Shown here: positions 1 to 8,430 of the stretch, one piece after another
How the letters are laid out: every line of letters begins with the position of its first letter
Position numbering within the stretch: the stretch's first letter is position 1
NCBI GenBank assembly: GCA_023388555.1
Contig: JAEWGA010000054.1
Location: forward strand, 1 to 22,545
Direction: 5' to 3'
DNA length: 22,545 nt
DNA from: Bacteroidota bacterium
GTDB lineage: Bacteria; Bacteroidota; Bacteroidia; Bacteroidales; Porphyromonadaceae
Notes under the pieces: generated by a model
Database searches by the model: none
What the model was told of the DNA's origin: nothing
What the model saw: the letters and a program-made list of their open reading frames with translations, nothing else
Position numbers and translations under genes: made by a program

Positions 1-1749
1 TCTGGCCGCACCCTGCGCAGCTTAGGTAACTTACAGCTGGACTACAAGGTGCACCACTTAGAGGACCTTCGCCTAAACCTTAACTTAGGCTACGATGTTG
101 CCACCTCCTCGGGGGTTAACTTTGTACACCCTGGCTCCTACCAGTCCGCCTTAGATGGCGACTTTACCCTAATAGGCCAAGGCAGCACCTGGGATCAACT
201 ACGACGCAACCTCTTGCTGGACTTTTATGCCAACTACGCTACCGACCTTAAAGCCTTGCACAGCCGACTGGATGTAATGGCCGGATACTCTTGGCAACAC
301 TTTTATGCACACGGGCAGGACGTCACCTACTCCAATACGCCAACCACTCCACCCGCCAACTGGGGCGAAGATAAAAAAGGCTGGCAATACCTTAAAGAAG
401 AGCAACGTTACCAAAAGGAAGGAAGCCGACGCGTTCCTTACGAAAACTACTTAGTATCCTTCTTTGGCAGGCTTAACTACAACCTGCTGGACCGCTACTT
501 GCTTACCGCTACGCTACGGCGCGATGGGTCGTCGCGCTTCTCGGCCAACCACCGCTGGGGGCTATTCCCCTCCATGGCATTGGCCTGGACGCTGAGCAAC
601 GAGCCGTGGATGGCACCAACCCGTAACCTGCTCTCCAACCTTAAACTACGCTTAGGCTATGGGGTTACAGGCCAACAAGAAATAGGCGACTACCTATACA
701 TCACCACCTACTCCACCAGCAAAAACCCCAACAGCATGTACTTGGGGCATCACCTTATAAAGCCCAATGGGTACAGCCCGGACCTCAAATGGGAGTCCAC
801 CACTACCTATAACATAGGGCTGGACTATGGTTTCCTGAAAAACAGGATTTCTGGTAGCCTGGAGGTGTACCGCAAACATACCACGGACCTCCTGAACACT
901 ATTAGCGCTGCAGCCGGAACAAACTTCACCAACCTGCTTACTGCCAACGTGGGCGAAATGGTAAACAACGGTGTAGAATTCAACATTAACGCTGTAGCGA
1001 TAGACCTCCCCAACTTCTCGTGGGACTTAGGTTACAACATCACCTACAACAATAGCCGCATTACCAAGCTAACCACGGCTTATAACCCGGACTACCCTGG
1101 TATAGATGCCGGCAGCGCTCACTACGGTAGCAATGTAACCGTTTTGCAAAAACACCAAGTGGGGCATACTCCTGGCACCTTCTGGACCTACAAACAGGTA
1201 TACAACGCCAATGGCAAACCCATACAAAACGCCTATGTGGACCTTAATAACGACGGGGCTATAACCGAAGCGGACCGCTACCTTACCGAAAAGTCGCCCA
1301 TGGCAACAGTTTTTATGGGCCTTTCTTCCCAATGGAAATACAAACAGTGGGACTTAGGGTGTAACTTCCGCGCCAACATAGGAAATTACCTGTATAACGC
1401 CTTGGCAGCCGACAACAGTACCAAAGCAGCCTTTAGCAACCAAGGTTTTTTAGTGAACTACTACAAAGCCATTTACGATACCGGATTTACCCAAAACAAC
1501 GGTAGCGAACAGCGTGCCTCGGACCTCTTCCTGGAAAACGCCTCCTTCCTTAAACTGGACAATATCACCCTGGGCTATAGCTTCAGCTCCTTAGCAGGTA
1601 TGCGCCTGAACGGAAGGCTAAGCGCATCGGTACAAAATGTATTTACCCTAACCCATTACTCTGGGCTCGACCCCGAAGCACCCGCCATAGATAACACTAT
1701 ATGGCCTCGCCCCCGAGTATTTACATTAGGGCTGAATATTAACTTTTAA
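1..1749 (+). CDS. SusC-like TonB-dependent outer-membrane receptor, 3' part
   Basis: This is the C-terminal 582 codons of a SusC/RagA-type receptor. The frame is open from base 1, so the signal peptide, carboxypeptidase-like domain, TonB box and plug lie before the window. The visible part is beta-barrel: alternating aromatic and polar strands such as RYLLTATLRRDGSSRF, followed by GLFPSMALAWTLSNEPW, a signature stretch of this family. An EF-hand-like loop, DLNNDGAITEADR (bases about 1240-1278), is common in SusC proteins and may bind calcium. The chain ends in LGLNINF, with a terminal aromatic residue as expected of a barrel recognised by the BAM machinery. The family imports oligosaccharides or other large nutrients with TonB energy, capped by a SusD lipoprotein; the SusD gene follows after 15 bases. 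A GTG at 49 is internal and is not the real start. Family assignment is sure; substrate is unknown. Confidence 0.95.
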   Translation, partial: SGRTLRSLGNLQLDYKVHHLEDLRLNLNLGYDVATSSGVNFVHPGSYQSALDGDFTLIGQGSTWDQLRRNLLLDFYANYATDLKALHSRLDVMAGYSWQHFYAHGQDVTYSNTPTTPPANWGEDKKGWQYLKEEQRYQKEGSRRVPYENYLVSFFGRLNYNLLDRYLLTATLRRDGSSRFSANHRWGLFPSMALAWTLSNEPWMAPTRNLLSNLKLRLGYGVTGQQEIGDYLYITTYSTSKNPNSMYLGHHLIKPNGYSPDLKWESTTTYNIGLDYGFLKNRISGSLEVYRKHTTDLLNTISAAAGTNFTNLLTANVGEMVNNGVEFNINAVAIDLPNFSWDLGYNITYNNSRITKLTTAYNPDYPGIDAGSAHYGSNVTVLQKHQVGHTPGTFWTYKQVYNANGKPIQNAYVDLNNDGAITEADRYLTEKSPMATVFMGLSSQWKYKQWDLGCNFRANIGNYLYNALAADNSTKAAFSNQGFLVNYYKAIYDTGFTQNNGSEQRASDLFLENASFLKLDNITLGYSFSSLAGMRLNGRLSASVQNVFTLTHYSGLDPEAPAIDNTIWPRPRVFTLGLNINF

Positions 1750-1764
1750 ACGCTACAATACAAT

Positions 1765-3390
1765 ATGAAAACTAAAATATGGATGCTCGCCACCTTAGTT
1801 ACTTTATGCTCTGGCTGTGTGAAGGATCTTGAGGTGCAGCCGCTGGACCCCACAGTAAAGTCCGCAGAACGCACCTATACAACACCCCAAAACTACACCG
1901 AAGGGCTTATGAAGCTATACTCGGTATGGTCCCTCTCTGGACAAGACGGCTCGGGATCGTCCGACATTTCGGGGCTCGACCCTGGAAACACCGTACTGCT
2001 TCGCTCATGGTGGTCGTTACAAGAAGCTACTACCGACGAAACAAAAGTATCTTGGGCCGACTCCTGGTGTGCCGAAGTGAACGGAATAACCTGGAGTACA
2101 AACAAAGTGGAACCTATTGAAGGGGTTTACCACCGTTGTATGTACATTGTGTCCGTAGCTAACGACTACCTGAAGGTCCTGAAAACCGCACCCTCCGAAG
2201 TGCCAACACAACAGTACGAGGCCGAAGCACGTTTTGCCCGCGCTTTAGCCTACTATACCCTGCTGGATTTGTTTGGAAACCCACCCTTTATCACCGAGGA
2301 AAACTATAACCCAACCCCTGCCCCTATAGGCCGTGAAGCGCTGTTTGGGTGGATAGAAAAAGAACTCCTTGCCATTCAGCCCCAACTGCCAGCACCCCGG
2401 TCCCTTTATGGGCGAGCCGACCAAGCCGTAGCATCGGCCCTATTGGCCCGAATGTACCTTAACGCCAAGGTATATACCGGAAAAGAACGCTATACCGACT
2501 GCATTACACAATGCAAACAAGTAATAGCCGCCGGCTACAAATTAGCAACTAAGTATGCCGACCTCTTCAAGGCCGACAATGGCGAAAACCCCGACACCAG
2601 GCAAGAAATTATTCTGCCCTTTGTTTTCGATGGAGAACAAACCCAGTCCTACGGAATGGGGGCCATCATCTTCGGCTCCCGTAACGGCGACGAAATAACA
2701 GTCACCGAACACGGGATAGAAGGCGGGTGGTCTGGCTTCCGCAGCACTTATGCCCTTACCAGCCTGTTCGAATACAAAAACCAAGCGCAACCCAAAGCTG
2801 CCGAGATACTGGATAAACGCGGAATATTTTGGGACCAAAACCGTAGCCAACGCATAACAACAAGCGTTACCAGCACCTTCTCCTCCGAGGGGTGGGCTGT
2901 ATACAAATACTCCAACCTAAAGTCCAACGGGAAACCAGGAAGCAACACCAAAACCTATCCCGATACCGACTTCCCCTACCTCCGCTTGGCAGATATATAC
3001 CTGATGTATGCCGAAGCCGTAGCCCGGGGTGGAGAAGGTGGCTCGGTTGCCGAGGCAGTAAACTACGTTAACCAACTACGCCAACGTGCTTATGGCAACA
3101 ACAACCACAACATTTCGGCCCAATGGCTCACACAAAATAACTTCCGGAACATCCTGGACGAACGTGCCCGTGAACTTTATTGGGAAGGGGTACGACGCAC
3201 GGACCTTATCCGGTACAACCTATTCACCTCGGGCTCCTATTTATGGGAAGGTAAAGGTGGCGTAATAACAGGTGTTGGCGTGGACAATAGGTACAACCTA
3301 TTCCCCATACCTGCTACCGACCTTAGCGTGAACTCCAACTTACAACAAAACCCAGGCTACCCCGTAGCCACGGCCTCCCCTAACAAATAA
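1765..3390 (+). CDS. SusD/RagB-like nutrient-binding surface lipoprotein
   Basis: A 541-residue SusD-family protein, the lid of the SusC transporter and a surface binder of its substrate. The N-terminus is a lipoprotein signal: short basic start, hydrophobic stretch and lipobox CSGC with the lipidated Cys at residue 18. VKDLE follows the Cys; acidic residues after a Lys near the Cys resemble the surface-export signal described for Bacteroidota lipoproteins. The helical (TPR-like) core shows the family signature YEAEARFARALAYYTLLDLFG at about residues 151-171, LADIYLMYAEAVARGG at about 408-423, and the conserved ELYWEGVRRTDLIRYNLF at about 470-487. The C-terminus has the usual NNLFPIP-type segment (YNLFPIPATDL). 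Length is normal. It lies 15 bases after the SusC gene and 15 before the SusE-like start, so the three form one transcription unit. Substrate cannot be predicted from sequence alone. Confidence 0.95.
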   Translation: MKTKIWMLATLVTLCSGCVKDLEVQPLDPTVKSAERTYTTPQNYTEGLMKLYSVWSLSGQDGSGSSDISGLDPGNTVLLRSWWSLQEATTDETKVSWADSWCAEVNGITWSTNKVEPIEGVYHRCMYIVSVANDYLKVLKTAPSEVPTQQYEAEARFARALAYYTLLDLFGNPPFITEENYNPTPAPIGREALFGWIEKELLAIQPQLPAPRSLYGRADQAVASALLARMYLNAKVYTGKERYTDCITQCKQVIAAGYKLATKYADLFKADNGENPDTRQEIILPFVFDGEQTQSYGMGAIIFGSRNGDEITVTEHGIEGGWSGFRSTYALTSLFEYKNQAQPKAAEILDKRGIFWDQNRSQRITTSVTSTFSSEGWAVYKYSNLKSNGKPGSNTKTYPDTDFPYLRLADIYLMYAEAVARGGEGGSVAEAVNYVNQLRQRAYGNNNHNISAQWLTQNNFRNILDERARELYWEGVRRTDLIRYNLFTSGSYLWEGKGGVITGVGVDNRYNLFPIPATDLSVNSNLQQNPGYPVATASPNK

Positions 3391-3405
3391 CCCCTTGTGT
3401 TTGTT

Positions 3406-4515
3406 ATGAAACATCGTTATAACCACTTACTATACTCCTGCTTGCTGGCCTTAGTCGCCAGCATAGGATGGTGCGCCTGCTCCAGCTCCCTGGAAAAAGT
3501 AACCCTGCAACCCAGCGCCATACAACCAGCCAAGCTACAAGCCCAAGCGCTACAAACAACCCTAACCCCCAAAGCGGAAAAGGAGGTAGCCCTGCGGTTG
3601 GAATGGACGCCCACAACATTAAACTACCCAGCAGCTCTTAAAACAACAGTGCAAATGGATACTGTGGGGAGCAACTGGAGCCAACCTATACCCTTAGGCG
3701 CCTTTACCAATGCCGACACGCAAACAACCCTTACCGTTGCACAACTTAATAGCCACCTGCTAAAGCTGTTAGGCAAACGCCCACTGGCACCCGTAAAGGT
3801 AGCCTTTAGGTTGGCAAGCCAAATATCCAGCGCGGCCCCCGACATCTTGTCCAACGAGGTACACCTAACCTTTACCCCCTACTCTGCCGAACGCTCGTAC
3901 CCCCAAGTTTGGGTTATTGGCGACTACTGCGGCTGGGACCATGCACAAGCCCAACACCTTTTCAGCTTTAACGAAAACGAAACCTACCAAGGTATTGTAG
4001 ACTTTGGCGAAAAGGCCGCTAACGGCTTTAAAATTACTGGTGTGGCGGACTGGAATGCGCCCGACAAAAACTGGGGACTACCCGAAAAAACACCCCCCAC
4101 ACCCGAAGCTACCTCCATACAACTGATAGCCGACGGAAACTCTGGGAACATTGGTGCCTACACCAAACGCTTCTACCACTTCACCTTTAACACCTCCTCT
4201 CTCCTGTTGCAACAAAACTTTGCCTTTAACACGTTGGGGATTATTGGCGATGGTGCCATTTCCTGGGAGGAAGATGTGCCCATGAACTTCGATGCTAAAA
4301 AGCAACGCTTCTGGGCCGATGTAACCCTGAAAAAAGGAGAAATAAAGTTCCGAGCCGACCAAGCATGGACCAAAAGCTGGGGCGGTGCCGATGGAGAACT
4401 GAACTCCGATGCCAACATACCCGTAACCCCCGGTAACTACAGGGTGTACGTAAACCTAAACAAACAGGATGGCTTTACCTACGAAATATCGGCAGATGAC
4501 TACCAAGCCCCCTAA
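3406..4515 (+). CDS. SusE/SusF-like surface glycan-binding lipoprotein
   Basis: A 369-residue lipoprotein in the SusE/SusF position of the uptake locus. I chose ATG 3406 over an in-frame GTG at 3397 because MKHRYNHLLYS gives a proper lipoprotein signal (basic start, hydrophobic core, lipidated Cys at residue 25 before SSS). After a variable N-terminal beta-sandwich (EVALRLEWTP, about residues 60-150, resembling the SusE N-terminal Ig-like domain), two related beta-domains start with VWVIGDYCGWD (about 166) and LGIIGDGAISWEEDVPM (about 277). These resemble the repeated carbohydrate-binding modules of SusE/SusF. Conserved Trp residues (GWD, NWG, SWGG) could stack on sugar rings; this is inference. 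Such proteins bind glycans at the cell surface and are not enzymes. The gene is last before the terminator at 4542. Family assignment is good; substrate is unknown. Confidence 0.88.
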   Translation: MKHRYNHLLYSCLLALVASIGWCACSSSLEKVTLQPSAIQPAKLQAQALQTTLTPKAEKEVALRLEWTPTTLNYPAALKTTVQMDTVGSNWSQPIPLGAFTNADTQTTLTVAQLNSHLLKLLGKRPLAPVKVAFRLASQISSAAPDILSNEVHLTFTPYSAERSYPQVWVIGDYCGWDHAQAQHLFSFNENETYQGIVDFGEKAANGFKITGVADWNAPDKNWGLPEKTPPTPEATSIQLIADGNSGNIGAYTKRFYHFTFNTSSLLLQQNFAFNTLGIIGDGAISWEEDVPMNFDAKKQRFWADVTLKKGEIKFRADQAWTKSWGGADGELNSDANIPVTPGNYRVYVNLNKQDGFTYEISADDYQAP

Positions 4516-4541
4516 CCTCCTATAACAAAACCCAATACACA

Positions 4542-4600
4542 AAAAGGGTGTGCCATAGGTTTTGCAATGCAAAAGACCTATGGCACACCCTTTTCTGTTT
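4542..4600 (+). terminator. Strong intrinsic terminator after the sus-like operon
   Basis: A perfect 19-base inverted repeat: arm 4542-4560 (starting AAAAGGGTGTGCC) pairs with 4576-4594 (ending GGCACACCCTTTT). The loop itself contains a second small hairpin, TTTGCA-A-TGCAAA. The descending arm runs into TTTTCTGTTTTT. It starts 26 bases after the SusE-like stop. Because A and T runs flank both arms it could also stop transcription from the other direction. Confidence 0.93.
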
Positions 4601-5025
4601 TTGAAAAGCAGATGTTAAGAAGCGAATTATGAAACGTTCCTGAAAAAATATAGGGCGAAATTGTGGGAGCTTATGGGTGCTATTTTATCGCTTTTTAGGG
4701 CCTTTATGTTGGGGGGGGATTTTAACGGAACATTAAGGAGTGTTTTTTGGGGGGCGAAGTTCGGCTTATTTTCAGTCCACTTGGGGAAAGGAGAAGAGCC
4801 TTCTGCACCACCCCTCACCTTCCCCCCTCCTTATGTTAAATGCGTTTGGTTTAAAGGCATTGGGAAGCCCCTTTTAATGTTGTTGGGTATTAAAGATGTA
4901 AAGAAAAAAGTATACCTTTGCAACACTGTATGTTACTCCCAAACTAACGTGTGCTGTATTGCCTTTTTGTGCCACGTGGAAGGGAGTTTGTTAGGTAAGA
5001 AAAATCCGATTCCGATAGTGTTTCT
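4601..5025. other. Gene-free stretch with G runs
   Basis: About 425 bases between the sus-like terminator and the Crp/Fnr-type gene. Short open frames exist on both strands (+ 4661-5038 and - 4627-4818), but neither has a recognisable domain or convincing start. The DNA holds a run of eight G at 4711-4718, a T6-G6 run at 4743-4754, and a pyrimidine-rich CCTCACCTTCCCCCCTCC tract near 4815-4832. This composition differs from neighbouring genes. The last 110 bases hold a candidate promoter and leader. The 4620-4850 part could be an interspersed non-coding repeat or a decayed element; this is a guess from its look only. Confidence 0.5.
4913..4920 (+). promoter_or_regulatory. Candidate Bacteroidota -7 element for the Crp/Fnr-type gene
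   Basis: TACCTTTG followed by CA matches the Bacteroidota sigma-ABfr -7 consensus TAnnTTTG and lies behind an A-rich tract. No good TTTG -33 box sits at the usual 19-20 base distance; the nearest TTG is at 4883-4885, which is too far. A start of transcription near 4926 would give a leader of about 100 bases before ATG 5026. Confidence 0.5.
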
Positions 5026-5739
5026 ATGGGCGACTTGAGTAAAGTAGAAAGAGGTCTGTGCCCACACTTGTCAACGTTGCTGCCGGAGCTTTGGGGTGTA
5101 TTGGTGCCACAAGAAAAGGAGCAGTTGTTGGTGTGGTCCTCGTTTTTTATTTTCAAGAAAGGGGAGTGTATCATAGAAGCCAACCGAACGGCTCAGAATG
5201 TATTTATCTTGGTGCAAGGGCAGGTTATTATATCCAAAGATGGTTATGGCGACCGCTCCCAAATTGTGCGTTTGGTGCGTCCGGTTGAGGTGTTTGGTTA
5301 CCACACCCATTTTTCGCCAACGCCCGATACCAGCAGTGCCACAGCCGTGGACCGGTGCGTTGTTTGTATGGTGCCTATCCATATATTGGAGGATATCCTG
5401 AAGGCAAACCCGCAAGCCTGTTTTTATTTTTTGAAGGACTTGGCGCACAAGCTTACCGTGGCCGAAAACCGTACCGTGAGCTTAACCCAAAAGCATACCC
5501 GCGGCCGCTTAGCGGAGTCCTTATTGCTGTTGCGCGAAAAATATGGGTTGGAGCAAGATGAAGCAACCATAAGTATTTACCTTTCGCGCCAGGAGCTTGC
5601 CAACCTTTCCAACATGACAATTAGCAATGCCATACGCACCTTATACGCTTTTGAAGAGGAGCGTATACTGGCGTTAGATGGCAGGAAAATAAAAATCTTG
5701 GACGAGGCTAAGCTGGTAGAAATTAGTCACCTGGGATAG
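5026..5739 (+). CDS. Crp/Fnr-family transcriptional regulator
   Basis: A 237-residue protein with the two-domain layout of the family. An N-terminal cyclic-nucleotide-binding-like beta-barrel covers about residues 30-125 (FKKGECIIEANRTAQNVFILVQGQV, VRLVRPVEVFGYH). It is followed by a dimerisation helix (about 125-165) and a C-terminal winged helix-turn-helix, LSRQELANLSNMTISNAIRTL at about 187-207, where TISNAIRTL should be the DNA-reading helix. The phosphate-binding loop of true cAMP receptors (a GE motif followed by an RS/RT-A motif) is not present: here it reads VFGYHTHF and DTSSATAVD, so cAMP binding is unlikely. The N-terminal Cys cluster of Fnr proteins is also absent. Its ligand and targets are unknown. 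It lies 61 bases before a MATE exporter gene in the same direction, which suggests, but does not show, that it controls it. Confidence 0.9.
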   Translation: MGDLSKVERGLCPHLSTLLPELWGVLVPQEKEQLLVWSSFFIFKKGECIIEANRTAQNVFILVQGQVIISKDGYGDRSQIVRLVRPVEVFGYHTHFSPTPDTSSATAVDRCVVCMVPIHILEDILKANPQACFYFLKDLAHKLTVAENRTVSLTQKHTRGRLAESLLLLREKYGLEQDEATISIYLSRQELANLSNMTISNAIRTLYAFEEERILALDGRKIKILDEAKLVEISHLG

Positions 5740-5800
5740 CAACAAACGCCAAACAGTTAAGGGGAGTAAGGACAGTAACAACAGAACATTCCGTACCAAT

Positions 5801-7192
5801 ATGACAACAACCGATGTTAATAGTGCAACCTATAAGTTAGGGCATGCGCCCATAGGGCAGCTATTGCGCACTTATGCTATACCTGCCGTTGTGGGCACAA
5901 TGGTAAACTCCCTTTACAATATTGTGGACCGCATATTTATTGGCCATGGTGTAGGGCCGTTGGCTATATCGGGCTTGGCTGTAACATTCCCTATATTCCT
6001 TTTTTTACAAGCCTTTGGTATTTTGGTTGGGGCGGGTGCCTCGGCTCGGATATCCATATACTTGGGGCAACGCAACCACGAGGATGCCGAACGCTTGTTG
6101 GGTAATGCCCTAATGCTTTCGTTGTTACTCTCGAGCAGTGCTATACTGGTTTGCTACCTTTTTATGGACCAAATATTGCTCAGCTTTGGCGCAAGTGTGG
6201 AAACACTGAAGTATGCTCGCGAGTATTTGGAGATAGCACTCCCGGGAAACATTTTTGCCAACCTGTGTTTTTCCTATAACAACGTTATGCGTGCCAGCGG
6301 TTACCCCAAAAAGGCCATGACGACAATGCTTATAGGGGCTATATTAAATACCATATTGGACCCCATCTTCATCTTTGGCTTTGGCATGGGCATTCGTGGG
6401 GCTGCCGTAGCTACGGTGCTTTCCATGTTTATAGGTATGTGCTATGTAATGCAGCACTTTGTTAACCGCGAGAGCCTTATTCGTATCCGGTCCCGCTACT
6501 TTAAGTTGCAAAAGCGTTACGTGTTAGGTATCCTCTCCATAGGTATGGCCCCGTTTGCAATACAGCTTACCTCCAGCTCGGTGAGCGTTATCCTAAACAC
6601 CTCGCTCCAGCATTATGGCGGAGATTATGCCGTAGGAGCATACGGCGTGCAAAACAGCTTTGCCATGATTGTAGTAATGCTAATGTTAGGGGTATCGCAA
6701 GGAATGCAACCCATAGTAGGGTATAACTATGGTGCCGGGAATATGGATAGGGTTAAACATACGGTACGCCTCTCGGCAACCATAAACTTCCTTATAGGAG
6801 CTGTAGGAACGGTGTTAGCGTTAACGTTGCCGCACTTTATTTCCCGCGCATTTACAAAGGACCTCCAAATGGAGGCTGTAACCGAAGTGGCCTTACGTAT
6901 CTCATTATTTGTTTTGTGGGGTGTGGGGTACCAAATAACCATCACCCAGTTTTTCCAGAGTATAGGAAAAGCCCTTAAAGCAATGGTCCTGAGCCTTACG
7001 CGCCAGGTATTTTTCCTTATACCGTTGCTACTGTTCCTGCCCCACTTCTTCCAAATAAATGGTGTATGGATGGCAATGCCTATAGCCGACTTCCTGGCGT
7101 TTGCTTTTGCCCTGTACATGTACAATAACTACAAACGTAAAATGGATAGGCAGGCACTGCTTAACAAAGTATCTGACAAGGTTAGCTTATGA
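5801..7192 (+). CDS. MATE-family multidrug/metabolite efflux transporter
   Basis: A 463-residue integral inner-membrane protein with about twelve hydrophobic helices in two homologous halves, the normal MATE length and layout. The N-terminal part, LLRTYAIPAVVGTMVNSLYNIVDRIFIGHGVGPLAISGL (about residues 22-60), is a clear family signature. The second half begins at SIGMAPFAIQLTSSSVSVILN (about 246) and includes GVSQGMQPIVGYNYGAGN (about 297-314), a highly conserved MATE stretch. The MepA-like branch is the closest I recognise. Such proteins export cationic drugs or metabolites by Na+ or H+ antiport; the substrate here is unknown. The stop (TGA 7190-7192) overlaps the next start in ATGA, so translation of the next gene is probably coupled. 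The ATG at 5801 is the only sensible start. Confidence 0.93.
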   Translation: MTTTDVNSATYKLGHAPIGQLLRTYAIPAVVGTMVNSLYNIVDRIFIGHGVGPLAISGLAVTFPIFLFLQAFGILVGAGASARISIYLGQRNHEDAERLLGNALMLSLLLSSSAILVCYLFMDQILLSFGASVETLKYAREYLEIALPGNIFANLCFSYNNVMRASGYPKKAMTTMLIGAILNTILDPIFIFGFGMGIRGAAVATVLSMFIGMCYVMQHFVNRESLIRIRSRYFKLQKRYVLGILSIGMAPFAIQLTSSSVSVILNTSLQHYGGDYAVGAYGVQNSFAMIVVMLMLGVSQGMQPIVGYNYGAGNMDRVKHTVRLSATINFLIGAVGTVLALTLPHFISRAFTKDLQMEAVTEVALRISLFVLWGVGYQITITQFFQSIGKALKAMVLSLTRQVFFLIPLLLFLPHFFQINGVWMAMPIADFLAFAFALYMYNNYKRKMDRQALLNKVSDKVSL

Positions 7193-8316
7193 AAGTGTTT
7201 TTAGTATCCCTTATAGGGCAGTTGATCCTGGCTTTGGTGCTGTGGGGGTGTGTTAAGTTGGCAGGCGAAAAAGGCGGACGGTTTAGGCGGGTAGGTGCAA
7301 AGGTTATTTTGGCGTTGCTCCTGCTCTTCCTAATAGCCTTTGCAACAGTGTGGTTTTTACCCCAAGAGGCCCTTTCGTGGGTGCTTAAAATTTCCAATAA
7401 CTACTACGTGGCACTAATGCTATTCCTCACCCTTTTCATTGGAGCAAGCCTGCTTGGTGGTATTGTGTTGCGTCTGCTAAAACCTACTGCCCCGCAGTTG
7501 CGAAAACGCTATTACCGTGCAGCTTTTTTACTATTATTGCCCGTAACCGTTGTGCTATGCGGGTATGGATACTACAATACCATGCACCCACGAGTGGTAT
7601 ACCACAGGGTTAACATTAACAAGGCATGTGGTACCGACTCGTTACGGATAGCCTTTGTGTCCGACATCCATGTGGGCGAAATAATCTCCGAAAAAGAGCT
7701 AAAACGACTTTCCGAAATGGTTAGGGCCGAGCAGCCAGACTATGTGCTGGTGGGCGGCGATGTGATAGACTATTATACAGCACCCGCCTTTAAACCAGCA
7801 GTGGAGAAATGGCTTAAAAGCCTACACCCCAACCCCTCCCATATCATATATGTATTAGGAAACCATGAGTACTACTACCACCCCCTACAAAAAGAGAAGT
7901 GGTTGCGAGGCTTAGGCGTTTTACTAAAGGATAGCGTACTACAACTACAAGAAAACCTGTACTTGATAGGCCGGGACGACCGCACCAACAAACACCGCGC
8001 CCCCTTGCAAGCCCTTATGCAAAACATACCGCAAGGCGCTGCCACCATAGTACTGGACCACCAGCCCACGGATGTAAAACAAGAACGCCAGTTAGGGGTG
8101 GACCTTGCCCTACATGGGCATACCCATAACGGCCAGTTTATCCCCTTCAAATGGGTGGTAGGCTTAGCTTTTGAACGCTCCTATGGCTTTTACCGTAAAG
8201 GCAACACTGCCTACTACGTTAGCTCGGGCTATGGTGTGGCAGGCTCTCCCTTTAGGGTGGGTACCCACTCGGAAATAGCGGTGCTGGACCTTCACTTCGC
8301 CCCCTTACGAAAGTAG
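7189..8316 (+). CDS. Membrane-anchored metallophosphoesterase (calcineurin-like)
   Basis: A 375-residue protein with about four N-terminal transmembrane helices (roughly residues 4-25, 38-57, 71-95, 111-127), then a calcineurin-type two-metal phosphoesterase domain (about 152-365). The metal and catalytic motifs are all visible: SDIH (D159, H161), GGDVID (D191), GNHE (N225, H226), DHQP (H291) and GHTHNGQ (H311, H313). The layout resembles YkuE/YaeI-type enzymes; YaeI and some relatives act on lipid-linked or nucleotide phosphates, but the substrate here is unknown. The start ATG overlaps the MATE stop by four bases. A paired exporter and membrane phosphoesterase could act on the same envelope compound; this is inference. 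The tig promoter lies just after the stop. Confidence 0.92.
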   Translation: MKVFLVSLIGQLILALVLWGCVKLAGEKGGRFRRVGAKVILALLLLFLIAFATVWFLPQEALSWVLKISNNYYVALMLFLTLFIGASLLGGIVLRLLKPTAPQLRKRYYRAAFLLLLPVTVVLCGYGYYNTMHPRVVYHRVNINKACGTDSLRIAFVSDIHVGEIISEKELKRLSEMVRAEQPDYVLVGGDVIDYYTAPAFKPAVEKWLKSLHPNPSHIIYVLGNHEYYYHPLQKEKWLRGLGVLLKDSVLQLQENLYLIGRDDRTNKHRAPLQALMQNIPQGAATIVLDHQPTDVKQERQLGVDLALHGHTHNGQFIPFKWVVGLAFERSYGFYRKGNTAYYVSSGYGVAGSPFRVGTHSEIAVLDLHFAPLRK

Positions 8317-8326
8317 GAATACAACG

Positions 8327-8358
8327 TTTGCCTAATAGGTGAAAATCTGCTATTTTTG
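8327..8358 (+). promoter_or_regulatory. Bacteroidota-type promoter of tig
   Basis: A TTTG -33 box (8327-8330), a 20-base spacer and TATTTTTG (8351-8358) match the Bacteroidota consensus TTTG-N19/20-TAnnTTTG closely. The predicted transcription start near 8364 leaves a leader of about 65 bases before ATG 8431. The -33 box begins 11 bases after the stop codon of the preceding gene. Confidence 0.8.
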
Positions 8359-8430
8359 CGGTGATTTGTCCCTTGCAATGGGCAACAAAATTGTAACTAA
8401 TAAAACCAGACTAAATAAAACTACAGGTGT

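Noticed and set aside
3397..3405. GTG as an upstream start of the SusE-like gene
   Set aside because: ATG 3406 gives a standard basic, then hydrophobic lipoprotein signal; the extra MFV adds nothing.
4627..4818. 63-codon open frame on the - strand in the gene-free stretch
   Set aside because: Low-complexity, Lys/Pro/Asn-rich translation with no recognised family and no start signal; treated as part of a possible non-coding repeat instead.
4661..5038. 125-codon open frame on the + strand before the Crp/Fnr-type gene
   Set aside because: It starts at a non-ATG codon, contains G-run-encoded residues, has no domain, and overlaps the candidate promoter and the start of the real gene.
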